This document shows, piece after piece, positions 1-5,999 of a stretch of DNA of 5,999 bases (its first letter is position 1; the number at the start of each line of letters is the position of its first letter). The stretch covers positions 1 to 5,999 of the forward strand of contig CAUHTB010000048.1 in the NCBI GenBank assembly GCA_959608595.1. Reading direction: 5' to 3'. The translations under genes and the position numbers were made by a program. The DNA comes from an uncultured Veillonella sp. Lineage in GTDB: Bacteria; Bacillota; Negativicutes; Veillonellales; Veillonellaceae. The notes beneath the pieces were generated by a model that did not search any database, was not told where the DNA came from, and saw only the letters and a list, made by a program, of their open reading frames with translations.

Positions 1-517
1 TCAATACACCCCCACCTAGTATGTCTGCATATTTTCCCACAAACTGGCCCATAAATTTGCCTAGGTACACACCAATAAGAGAAATACCAAAGGTAATTAC
101 CCCTATCATAGTAGAGGCTTCCCATACATTAATAGGTAGAAAAGCAAAGGTTAAACCAACCGCCATCGCATCAAGGCTAGTTGCCACAGATAGCATAATC
201 ATTTCCCAAGCACCCAAAAACTGTTTATCATCATCTTCATCGTCATCACTGAGGCCTTCTCGTATCATAGCAACACCTAAATAGCCGAGCAGACCAAAGA
301 TAATCCAATGATCCCATTCAGCTATGACATCAATAAACTGGCGACCAATAAGCCAGCCCATAACAGGCATGAGAAACTGGAATAACCCAAATAAGAATGC
401 CAATGTAACCTTTCGGCCATTTTCACCTACCGGCATTGATAAACCTTTACCAATCGATACACCAAAGGCATCCATAGCAAGACCAATACTAATTAATACA
501 ATTTCAAATACAGACAC
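1..517 (-). CDS. mntP: Manganese efflux pump MntP (3' end cut by window edge)
   Basis: This is a small integral membrane protein that exports Mn2+ from the cytoplasm and protects against manganese excess. The 172 visible residues align well from memory with Escherichia coli MntP (about 188 aa), so only some 15-20 C-terminal residues are missing beyond the left edge. The two family motifs are present: MDAFGVSIGKG with Asp16 in the first membrane helix and ATSLDAMAVG with Asp116 in the fourth. Both aspartates belong to the conserved transport core. A very acidic cytoplasmic loop (SDDDEDDDK, residues 90-98) separates the two halves, as in the E. coli protein. The start is GTG at 517, chosen because AGGTGAG lies 4 nt upstream and the product then begins MSVFEIVLISIGLAMDAF, matching the family. 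It lies only 26 nt after rng with no terminator between them, so it is probably co-transcribed. The yybP-ykoY manganese riboswitch that often precedes mntP does not fit in this gap. Confidence 0.93.
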   Translation of the reverse strand, partial: MSVFEIVLISIGLAMDAFGVSIGKGLSMPVGENGRKVTLAFLFGLFQFLMPVMGWLIGRQFIDVIAEWDHWIIFGLLGYLGVAMIREGLSDDDEDDDKQFLGAWEMIMLSVATSLDAMAVGLTFAFLPINVWEASTMIGVITFGISLIGVYLGKFMGQFVGKYADILGGGVL

Positions 518-521
518 GAAA

Positions 522-528
522 CTCACCT
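522..528 (-). promoter_or_regulatory. Ribosome binding site of mntP
   Basis: AGGTGAG on the minus strand lies 4 nt before the GTG codon at 517. It is complementary to the extreme 3' end of 16S rRNA and is the main reason for choosing this non-ATG start. No ATG in the same frame lies nearby upstream; the first in-frame ATG is codon 15, inside the first conserved motif. Confidence 0.7.
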
Positions 529-543
529 ATAAAAACTACTTAC

Positions 544-1971
544 TTATTCTGCTACTGCCATCAAAGAATATCCTTCTCGGCTAATTTGTGAATTCACTAC
601 AATCGAAATCTTACGCCCTATAGAATCACCTAACTCCTCAAGAACAGCCTTAGTTAAGTATTGGGCTACCTCTGGATGTACTTCGATTTCTAGATTAGAT
701 TTAATGCGACCTGATTTAAACAGTTCACGTATACGACGGATAATTTGCATGTATACAGTTCTGCCTGACAACATGTATCCAGTGCCCCCACATTGAGGAC
801 ATGTATCAAACATCAACGTCTGCAAACCTTGACGGGCACGCTTTCTTGTCATCTCCACAAGGCCAAGCGAGCTAATACCACATACCACAGTTTTCATCTT
901 ATCTAACTTGGCTTGTGCGCTCAACAATTTTAACAACTCTTGTTGATGGGACTTATCCTTCATATCGATAAAATCGACGACGATAATACCACCAATATCG
1001 CGCAATCGCAATTGACGACAAATTTCCTTTGCCGCCTCTTTATTGACTGTAAAAGCCAGATCTTCTAACTTATTAGACTTACCTGTGTAATGAGCCGAGT
1101 TTACATCAAATACCGTAAGAGCCTCCGTATGATCAATGCGGATAGAACCACCGGAAGGTAGATTGATATCACGAGAGATAAGATCTTCTAATTGTGGTTC
1201 AATATGATTGGCTTTAAAGATAGGTGTGCTACCACGGTGACGTGTCACTTTAATTTGCTGTGATGTAGGCCCATGACCTAAGAGATCCAGCAATCGAGAT
1301 TCGCCCATATCGGAATCGACGATGATTTCCGCTACATTTCGATGCGCATAGTCACGTACAAGGCGGAACCAGAAGTCCGCATCACTATAGAGATCAGTAC
1401 CACTCTTAGCCACCTTAAATCGTTTTAACACATGTTGCCATGTACGCCATAGATATTCCATATCACGACCGATTTCGTCAGCACTAGCCTTAGCGGCTGC
1501 GGTACGAATAATAAATCCACAGCCTTCCTGTACATAAGGCGCTGCTAATTCTTGTAATTTAGCACGTACTGCTTCATCAGTAATTTTCTTAGAAATATGC
1601 ATGCCTTCAGAATATGGTAAAAGCACCATAAAGCGCCCTGCCAAACTCACATCAGCTGTAACGCGAGCTCCTTTACCAAGCATTTCCTCTTTTACCACTT
1701 GTACGAGAATTTGCTGTCCCACAGATAGGCGTGGCAAGATTTTCTGTTCTTTCCCCTGTTGAAGGTTCAAATACGCATTTTGAGAGCCCCCTATATCAAC
1801 AAAGGCCGCTTGCATACCGTTTAATACGTTCTTAACAGTACCCTTGTACATATGATTTGCCATATGAGACTCATCAGTACGTTCTAAGACAAAATCTACT
1901 AACTGCCCTTCTTCGTCGATAACAGCCATGCGAATTTCTTCTCGCATAACATTGACCAAAATTTTATGCAT
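544..1971 (-). CDS. rng: Ribonuclease E/G family endoribonuclease (RNase G)
   Basis: This is a cytoplasmic single-strand-specific endoribonuclease that cuts A/U-rich RNA in rRNA maturation and mRNA decay. The product is 475 aa, the usual length for RNase G-type proteins without the long RNase E tail. An S1-like RNA-binding region spans roughly residues 37-125, including YKGTVKNVLNGMQAAFVDIG. The RNase H-like and DNase I-like catalytic parts follow. The Mg2+-binding aspartates appear as Asp289 in LTVFDVNS and Asp333 in IIVVDFIDM, matching D303 and D346 of E. coli RNase E. The zinc-link motif is CPQCGG (Cys391, Cys394), which joins subunits in the family. The strongly conserved RQLRLRDIGGI is at 319-329. 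The ATG at 1971 is preferred over an in-frame TTG at 1992 because GGGAGGG sits 5 nt upstream of the ATG and lies downstream of that TTG. The gene may be read from its own promoter in the 88-nt gap before it, as well as by read-through from the radical SAM pair. Confidence 0.95.
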   Translation of the reverse strand: MHKILVNVMREEIRMAVIDEEGQLVDFVLERTDESHMANHMYKGTVKNVLNGMQAAFVDIGGSQNAYLNLQQGKEQKILPRLSVGQQILVQVVKEEMLGKGARVTADVSLAGRFMVLLPYSEGMHISKKITDEAVRAKLQELAAPYVQEGCGFIIRTAAAKASADEIGRDMEYLWRTWQHVLKRFKVAKSGTDLYSDADFWFRLVRDYAHRNVAEIIVDSDMGESRLLDLLGHGPTSQQIKVTRHRGSTPIFKANHIEPQLEDLISRDINLPSGGSIRIDHTEALTVFDVNSAHYTGKSNKLEDLAFTVNKEAAKEICRQLRLRDIGGIIVVDFIDMKDKSHQQELLKLLSAQAKLDKMKTVVCGISSLGLVEMTRKRARQGLQTLMFDTCPQCGGTGYMLSGRTVYMQIIRRIRELFKSGRIKSNLEIEVHPEVAQYLTKAVLEELGDSIGRKISIVVNSQISREGYSLMAVAE

Positions 1972-1976
1972 CCTAT

Positions 1977-1985
1977 CCCTCCCTT
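1977..1985 (-). promoter_or_regulatory. Ribosome binding site of rng
   Basis: AAGGGAGGG on the minus strand, with 5 nt to the ATG at 1971. It decides the start codon: the longer in-frame TTG start at 1992 lies upstream of this site and would place the Shine-Dalgarno sequence inside the coding region. Confidence 0.75.
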
Positions 1986-2025
1986 CGTTCAATTCAAAAT
2001 ATATAGGTCTTTTACATCACTAAAG

Positions 2026-2054
2026 CTTATATAACCGCTTAAGATTTATGTAAA
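2026..2054 (-). promoter_or_regulatory. Candidate sigma-A-type promoter for rng (and mntP)
   Basis: On the minus strand a -35-like TTTACA (2054-2049) and a -10-like TATAAG (2031-2026) are separated by exactly 17 nt. Each hexamer differs from the consensus at one position. Transcription would start near 2019, giving a leader of about 48 nt before the rng ATG. The surrounding 88-nt gap is AT-rich and holds no gene. This is a sequence match only; AT-rich gaps give such matches by chance. Confidence 0.45.
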
Positions 2055-2059
2055 AAGTA

Positions 2060-2755
2060 CTAGTAATTAATTTCCAATGGAGTGTAACGGCCTTCTTCGT
2101 TTTCCACCATAATGGCTTTACGGTGAATTTCATAGCCACTTGTAATAGGCCAATTATATTGGTCTTTACCAAGATTCCACACTTCGCTAGGTTTAATAGT
2201 ACCTTGCGGATAGATGCCGATGCCCATAGTAAGGGTTACCATACCATCCTTAACAGACGCTACGATAGGTTCTTTTACAAATTCTTTCACATCAATAGTG
2301 CGAGTTTTCTTAGGCGTTACCTTTTCATAAGAAATCTCCGTAGCTTCGTTGAAAGATTTGAGCAACGCATCCCAATCCGCATGTTCATCCGTTACAGGAC
2401 CAGTAACTTCGTAAATAGCAAAGTTACAGATAGCCATCATTTTTTTAACCTTTTCAGGCATTTCCTTGCCACCTAGCACCTCAAGACCTGGCGGTGCTAC
2501 GCGGTTCAAACGCTCCATAATGGACTCTAAAGAGTCCTCTTCTAGCACATCCATATCGATATATTCAGCCGCCGCTGTTACACCTAAAGCAAGTGCAGAG
2601 GAAAAGCTAATTTTCATATGTGGATTAAAGCCTTCAGAATAAGCCATTTTAATTCCGGCGCGGCGAATCATACGTTCAACTGCTTGTGCATAATCAAGGT
2701 GCGACAAGAATCGCAATTTTTCGCCTTTATTTAAGGCCAAACGTAACTTTTTCAA
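2060..2755 (-). CDS. Radical SAM-linked protein, TIGR03936/DUF2344 family
   Basis: This protein of unknown biochemical function is nearly always encoded beside, or fused to, a TIGR03960-type radical SAM protein. It is 231 aa, soluble, with no signal peptide or membrane segment. Family landmarks are an N-terminal LRLALNKGEKLRFLSHLD (residues 4-21), EGFNPHMKISF (41-51) followed by LALG (55-58), and a central basic stretch KKTRTIDVKEFV (149-160). The start is placed at TTG 2755: AAGGAGG is 9 nt upstream and the product then begins MKKLRLALNKGEKLRF, as in relatives. Longer readings would start at TTG 2779, which has no ribosome site, or at GTG 2764, which abuts the Shine-Dalgarno sequence. The first 29 nt overlap the end of the radical SAM gene in another frame, so translation is probably coupled. 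A role with the neighbouring radical SAM enzyme, possibly in RNA or ribosome modification given the nearby rng, is inference from context only. Confidence 0.88.
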   Translation of the reverse strand: MKKLRLALNKGEKLRFLSHLDYAQAVERMIRRAGIKMAYSEGFNPHMKISFSSALALGVTAAAEYIDMDVLEEDSLESIMERLNRVAPPGLEVLGGKEMPEKVKKMMAICNFAIYEVTGPVTDEHADWDALLKSFNEATEISYEKVTPKKTRTIDVKEFVKEPIVASVKDGMVTLTMGIGIYPQGTIKPSEVWNLGKDQYNWPITSGYEIHRKAIMVENEEGRYTPLEINY

Positions 2756-4610
2756 CTCTGCCACCCTCCTTATAGTCAATAATTGCAGTATTTAGCTCTG
2801 GACATACGTTACAGCCCTTACATGGACCGCGACGGCAATCACTTGTTAAGTTTGCCTCTACCGCTTGTTCCCACTCTCGTTTTAAGAAAGCTTTACTTAC
2901 GGTGCAATCCAAATGATCCCAAGGTAATGGCTCGTCGAAATCACGCGTACGACGTGCAAAATATGCAGGATCCAACCCACAATCAGCAAATGCTTTTAAC
3001 CAAGTTTCATAGTTAAAGAACTCAGTCCAACCATCAAATTTACAACCTGCTTCCCATGCTTTTACGAGAACCTTAGACAATCTACGGTCCCCACGAGCAA
3101 AAGCGGCCTCCATGTAGCCAGTATAACCATCATGATAGTGATAAGAAATATTACGGTTATTGATGAGAGATTTTAAATAGCGTTGCTTACGATGAACTTC
3201 CTCTACATCTTGTTGACCATACCATTGGTATGGAGAATGTGTTTTTGGCACGAAGAATGATACGCTGACAGTTACAGAACCATTGCGTTTACCTGTAATA
3301 TCACGATGTAAATCAAGTACCTTGTACGCCAAATTAGCAATACCTGCCAAGTCTTCATCAGTTTCAGTTGGAAGGCCCATCATGAAGTACAATTTAACTG
3401 TATTCCACCCAGATTTAAAGGCATTTGTACACGCTGCCAATAAGTCTTCTTCGCTAACGCCTTTGTTGATAACATCGCGCATGCGCTGTGTCCCTGCTTC
3501 AGGAGCGAACGTAAGACCACTCTTACGCACTTGTTGCACTTTTTTCGCAATATCGATGGAGAAACTATCGATACGCAAGGATGGCAAGCTTACGCTCACT
3601 TGTTTATCTTTGAACTCTTCCATGAGCATGTCTACTAGCTCTGGCAATTTAGAATAGTCCGCAGAGCTCAAGCTCATCAAAGAGATTTCATTATAACCAG
3701 TGTTAGCAATCGTATCCTTAGCAATTTGAAGCAAACGCTCTGGCGTTTTTTCACGAACAGGACGGTATAACATACCCGCCTGACAGAAACGACAGCCCCG
3801 TGTACAGCCACGGAACAGTTCTAGTACTGCCCGGTCATGCACGATATCCAAGAATGGCACTACAGGTTTTGTAGGGTAGAACACATTTTCTACATCTTCT
3901 ACGATGCGTTTCTCTACAGCTGCCGGTACATCTTCAAAGCGAGGTGTAATCGATTTAAAATCACCTTGCTCTGTATATTCCACATCATATAATGCAGGAC
4001 AATAGGTACCAGGAATTTGAGCCACTTTACGTAAGAAGCCTTCCTTACCACCAGGGAATCCTTTCGCCTTTTCAGCTTTATAGAGGTCGATAAATTCATC
4101 GCCCCATTCTTCGGATTCACCAAGAGATACAATATCAAAGAAATCTGCAATAGGCTCTACATTAAATGCACATGGACCACCACATACGAGTAACGGGAAA
4201 TCCATATCACGATCTTTAGCGTACATAGGAATGCCAGCCAAATCGAGCATATTCAAGATATTAGTAAAGCTCATCTCATATTGAAGCGTAAAGGCTAGTA
4301 CATCAAAGTCTTTAATAGGCGTACGAGTTTCCAAAGAAAATAAAGGAATGTTGCGCTTACGCATTTCCTCTTCCATATCGTGCCACGGAGCAAATACACG
4401 TTCCGCTGCTGCATCATCACGACGGTTTACAAGACCATATAAAATTTTGATACCCAAATGGCTCATGGCCACTTCGTATACATCTGGAAAAGCTAATGCC
4501 ATTGTTACATCAACAGTACTGTGATCTTTTACGATACTGTTATATTCGCCGCCCGTATAACGAGCAGGCTTTTGGACATGTTGTAACCATGACGTATCTA
4601 ATTGAATCAT
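2727..4610 (-). CDS. Radical SAM protein, TIGR03960 family (B12-binding-like N-terminus)
   Basis: This 627-aa protein is predicted to bind a [4Fe-4S] cluster and S-adenosylmethionine and do radical chemistry on an unknown substrate. Residues about 1-240 look like the Rossmann-type, cobalamin-binding-like domain found before many radical SAM cores (FPDVYEVAMSHLGIKIL at 41-57, LLVCGGPCAFN at 140-150, IVSLGESEEWGDE at 160-172). No DxHxxG cobalamin motif is visible. The radical SAM core begins at FRGCTRGCRFCQAG with the CxxxCxxC cysteines 269, 273 and 276. FAPEAGTQRMR (368-378) and VKLYFMMGLPTETDED (405-420) are typical later core strands. A C-terminal cluster DCRRGPCKGCNVCP holds Cys592, 597, 600 and 603 and may carry a second Fe-S centre. 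The start is ATG 4610, with GGAGG 4 nt upstream. The gene follows rodA by 55 nt and overlaps the DUF2344 gene by 29 nt. Family assignment is confident; the reaction is not known to me. Confidence 0.93.
   Translation of the reverse strand: MIQLDTSWLQHVQKPARYTGGEYNSIVKDHSTVDVTMALAFPDVYEVAMSHLGIKILYGLVNRRDDAAAERVFAPWHDMEEEMRKRNIPLFSLETRTPIKDFDVLAFTLQYEMSFTNILNMLDLAGIPMYAKDRDMDFPLLVCGGPCAFNVEPIADFFDIVSLGESEEWGDEFIDLYKAEKAKGFPGGKEGFLRKVAQIPGTYCPALYDVEYTEQGDFKSITPRFEDVPAAVEKRIVEDVENVFYPTKPVVPFLDIVHDRAVLELFRGCTRGCRFCQAGMLYRPVREKTPERLLQIAKDTIANTGYNEISLMSLSSADYSKLPELVDMLMEEFKDKQVSVSLPSLRIDSFSIDIAKKVQQVRKSGLTFAPEAGTQRMRDVINKGVSEEDLLAACTNAFKSGWNTVKLYFMMGLPTETDEDLAGIANLAYKVLDLHRDITGKRNGSVTVSVSFFVPKTHSPYQWYGQQDVEEVHRKQRYLKSLINNRNISYHYHDGYTGYMEAAFARGDRRLSKVLVKAWEAGCKFDGWTEFFNYETWLKAFADCGLDPAYFARRTRDFDEPLPWDHLDCTVSKAFLKREWEQAVEANLTSDCRRGPCKGCNVCPELNTAIIDYKEGGRVEKVTFGLK
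2765..2771 (-). promoter_or_regulatory. Ribosome binding site of the DUF2344 gene
   Basis: AAGGAGG on the minus strand lies inside the last codons of the radical SAM gene, where it encodes part of Lys-Glu-Gly. It is 9 nt before the TTG at 2755, which is longish but usable, and it argues against the upstream TTG at 2779. Confidence 0.65.
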
Positions 4611-4614
4611 ACAT

Positions 4615-4619
4615 CCTCC
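4615..4619 (-). promoter_or_regulatory. Ribosome binding site of the radical SAM gene
   Basis: GGAGG on the minus strand, 4 nt before ATG 4610. It lies directly after a small perfect hairpin (4620-4635), so the folding of the leader could affect access by the ribosome. Confidence 0.65.
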
Positions 4620-4664
4620 GTCTTTAATGAAAGACTTCTTTCACAATCAATCCTATGAAAGGAT
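4620..4664 (-). repeat. Cluster of short inverted repeats between rodA and the radical SAM gene
   Basis: Three small stems fit in this gap. ATCCT/AGGAT (4650-4654 with 4660-4664) has a 5-nt loop. TGAAAG/CTTTCA (4628-4633 with 4638-4643) has a 4-nt loop. GTCTTT/AAAGAC (4620-4625 with 4630-4635) has a 4-nt loop. The last two share bases 4628-4635 and so cannot form together. None is followed by a T-run on the minus strand, so they are not intrinsic terminators. They could act as a processing site or weak translational control, or simply be chance structure in AT-rich DNA. Confidence 0.4.
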
Positions 4665-4665
4665 A

Positions 4666-5769
4666 TTAAAATATATATTTTGTCCGCTGTCTAGCAATAT
4701 TTAATAAAATGCCAATGCTCAGCATATTAGTTGTTAGCGCACTAACACCATAGCTAAGGAATGGCAACGGAATCCCCGTTACAGGCATGATACCAATCGT
4801 CATGCCTACGTTTACGAGCACTTCAAAGGCAAACATCGTACCAATACCCGTTGCTAATAACATACCGAAATTATCATTGCAGGTATATGCTACTTGAATG
4901 CTGCGATAAATAAGCATAAACAATAATAGCAATACTACAATGCATCCTACAAAGCCAAATTCTTCGCCGATTACAGAAAAGATAAAGTCCGTATGATTTT
5001 CTGGTAAAAAGTTCAACTGACTTTGAGTACCATTAAAGATACCTTTACCAAAAATCATACCCGACCCGATGGCAATCTTAGATTGAATATGATAGCCAGA
5101 ACCGAAGGGATCAATATCTGGATTTAAAAATACTAGAATACGTTGCTTTTGGTATTCTTTCAGTACAAACCAGCCCAAAGGCATCAAGAGTAAAGCCACG
5201 CTCGCAATGATTTTTATAAGCTTAGTTTTGATACCAGATATAAAGAGCATCCCTACAAATATAGCAATATATACGAGGGATGTCCCCAAGTCAGGTTGTA
5301 AAAATACGAGAAGGATAGGAATCCCTACATATAACACTGGCATCAATAGGGATTTAAAAGTATCTAACTTGCCAATGCGCGGTTCTAACATTTTAGCCAT
5401 ACAGATAATCATCAATAGTTTAGAAAACTCTGAAGGCTGGATAGTAATTGGCCCCAGTTGAATCCAACGCTGTGCACCTAGTGCGGAGGTACCAACTACC
5501 ATAACTGCAATTAACATAAGCATGGTAATCACATAAATCATATTCCCCCACCCTTTAAGGCGATGGTAATCTAGAAATTGCATGCCTATAACGACAGCTA
5601 TATTTGCTAAAAAGAATACGAGTTGTTTTACCACTAAACTACCAAAACCGATAGCTTCATGATTCACATGGGTAGCACTACCAATAGCTGTAAGACCAAT
5701 TCCGACAAGTAATATAGTACATATGATGATAGTCCAATCGCTATCTGTCCATATTTTACGCCACATCAT
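4666..5769 (-). CDS. rodA: Rod shape-determining protein RodA (SEDS peptidoglycan glycosyltransferase)
   Basis: This multi-pass inner-membrane enzyme polymerises lipid II into glycan strands for side-wall growth, working with a class B penicillin-binding protein (PBP2). The 367 residues match the usual RodA length and contain about ten hydrophobic segments. Diagnostic sites are GAQRWIQLGPITIQPSEFSK (98-117), FLQPDLGTSLVY (156-167), the catalytic-loop FLPENHTDFIFSVIGEEFGF (254-273) with Asp261 matching the essential E. coli RodA Asp262, and PVTGIPLPFLSYG (329-341). The short N-terminus, the NHTDF loop and the overall length favour RodA over FtsW. Two adjacent ATG codons (5769 and 5766) follow AGGTGA; the second has better spacing, so the protein may start one residue later. 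The Shine-Dalgarno sequence overlaps the stop codon of the preceding gene, indicating an operon. No PBP2 gene is visible in the window. Confidence 0.95.
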   Translation of the reverse strand: MMWRKIWTDSDWTIIICTILLVGIGLTAIGSATHVNHEAIGFGSLVVKQLVFFLANIAVVIGMQFLDYHRLKGWGNMIYVITMLMLIAVMVVGTSALGAQRWIQLGPITIQPSEFSKLLMIICMAKMLEPRIGKLDTFKSLLMPVLYVGIPILLVFLQPDLGTSLVYIAIFVGMLFISGIKTKLIKIIASVALLLMPLGWFVLKEYQKQRILVFLNPDIDPFGSGYHIQSKIAIGSGMIFGKGIFNGTQSQLNFLPENHTDFIFSVIGEEFGFVGCIVVLLLLFMLIYRSIQVAYTCNDNFGMLLATGIGTMFAFEVLVNVGMTIGIMPVTGIPLPFLSYGVSALTTNMLSIGILLNIARQRTKYIF

Positions 5770-5770
5770 A

Positions 5771-5776
5771 TCACCT
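5771..5776 (-). promoter_or_regulatory. Ribosome binding site of rodA
   Basis: AGGTGA on the minus strand shares two bases with the TAG stop (5777-5775) of the upstream gene and lies 1 nt before ATG 5769 or 4 nt before ATG 5766. The arrangement suggests translational coupling. Confidence 0.6.
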
Positions 5777-5999
5777 ATTTCAACTTGCTACGGCGCCACA
5801 AGCTTTGTTTCCCTTGCACCAATAAGCGTTGCGTGGTCCAACCGCCACGATTAATGTAATGAACATTGTTAGAATCCTCAAAAATAGACTCACCTACTGT
5901 CGCAAGACTTGGTATGTTATCTTGCTCCTTCGATGCTTTTTTCTTAGTTACATAAGCATCGAACTGCTTTAGTACATCGTAATCTTCCCAACAATCACC
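5775..5999 (-). CDS. Unidentified protein, C-terminal 74 residues only
   Basis: An open frame enters from the right edge and ends at TAG 5777-5775. The 74 visible residues begin GDCWEDYDVLKQFDAYV and end QSLWRRSKLK. They are hydrophilic, with a lysine-rich stretch (TKKKASKEQ) and a basic end, and show no membrane segment. It is judged a real gene because the frame is open to the edge, it stops just 5 nt before the rodA start, and its stop overlaps the rodA ribosome site. I do not recognise the family. The segment VHYINRGGWTTQRLLV is faintly like the final strand of calcineurin-like metallophosphoesterases (YINxGxW), but no metal-binding motif falls in the window, so this is only a guess. It does not resemble the C-terminus of MinE, MreD or a PBP2. 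Confidence 0.72.
   Translation of the reverse strand, partial: GDCWEDYDVLKQFDAYVTKKKASKEQDNIPSLATVGESIFEDSNNVHYINRGGWTTQRLLVQGKQSLWRRSKLK

Noticed and set aside
21..584. Plus-strand open frames of about 86 codons each over the mntP region
   Set aside because: They are antisense to a clearly recognisable mntP, and their translations are low-complexity with no known domain.
1972..1992. Longer rng start at TTG 1992, adding seven residues
   Set aside because: The strong GGGAGGG site lies between this TTG and the ATG at 1971, and the family N-terminus begins at the ATG.
2756..2779. Longer DUF2344 start at TTG 2779 or GTG 2764
   Set aside because: TTG 2779 has no Shine-Dalgarno sequence upstream, and GTG 2764 directly abuts AAGGAGG with no spacer. 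TTG 2755 gives the family-like N-terminus.
2123..3657. Plus-strand open frames opposite the DUF2344 and radical SAM genes
   Set aside because: They are shadows of conserved minus-strand genes, with no ribosome sites or recognisable domains.
3914..4150. 78-codon minus-strand frame inside the radical SAM gene
   Set aside because: It is an alternate frame of a conserved gene with an unlikely composition.
4620..4643. Hairpins after rodA as an intrinsic terminator
   Set aside because: The stems are short and AT-rich and no T-run follows on the minus strand, so termination is not supported.
5207..5461. Plus-strand open frame inside rodA
   Set aside because: It is antisense to RodA transmembrane coding sequence with no independent support.
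1..5999. Mobile element, defence system, CRISPR array or phage segment
   Set aside because: No transposase, integrase, direct-repeat array, tRNA or terminal inverted repeats were seen, and every long frame is a housekeeping-type gene or the radical SAM pair.

Overview
The window is a tightly packed, single-direction block. All six recognisable genes lie on the minus strand, so transcription runs from right (5999) to left (1). Protein content, moderate-to-low GC, strong Shine-Dalgarno sequences (AAGGAGG, GGGAGG, AGGTGA) and gene order fit a diderm Firmicute of the class Negativicutes, most likely a Veillonella or close relative. This assignment rests on recognition of the proteins and gene order, not on a search.

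Layout in transcription order: (1) the C-terminal 74 residues of an unidentified protein, entering from the right edge (5775-5999); (2) rodA, the SEDS-family peptidoglycan glycosyltransferase of the elongation machinery (4666-5769), whose ribosome binding site overlaps the previous stop codon; (3) a 55-nt gap with several small competing hairpins; (4) a large TIGR03960-type radical SAM protein (2727-4610); (5) its usual partner, a TIGR03936/DUF2344 protein (2060-2755), which overlaps the radical SAM gene by 29 nt and starts at TTG; (6) an 88-nt gap with a good candidate promoter; (7) rng, RNase E/G (544-1971); (8) mntP, a manganese efflux pump (1-517, GTG start, cut by the left edge).

The genes combine cell-wall elongation (RodA), RNA processing and decay (RNase G), metal homeostasis (MntP) and an uncharacterised radical SAM/DUF2344 pair. 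The order rodA - radical SAM - DUF2344 - rng is, to my knowledge, a recurring arrangement in Clostridia and Negativicutes, where rng is often followed by rplU. Here mntP follows instead. I saw no transposon, CRISPR array, tRNA, rRNA, phage gene or intrinsic terminator. This looks like ordinary core chromosome. The most interesting content is the radical SAM/DUF2344 pair, a conserved module whose substrate is, as far as I know, unknown.
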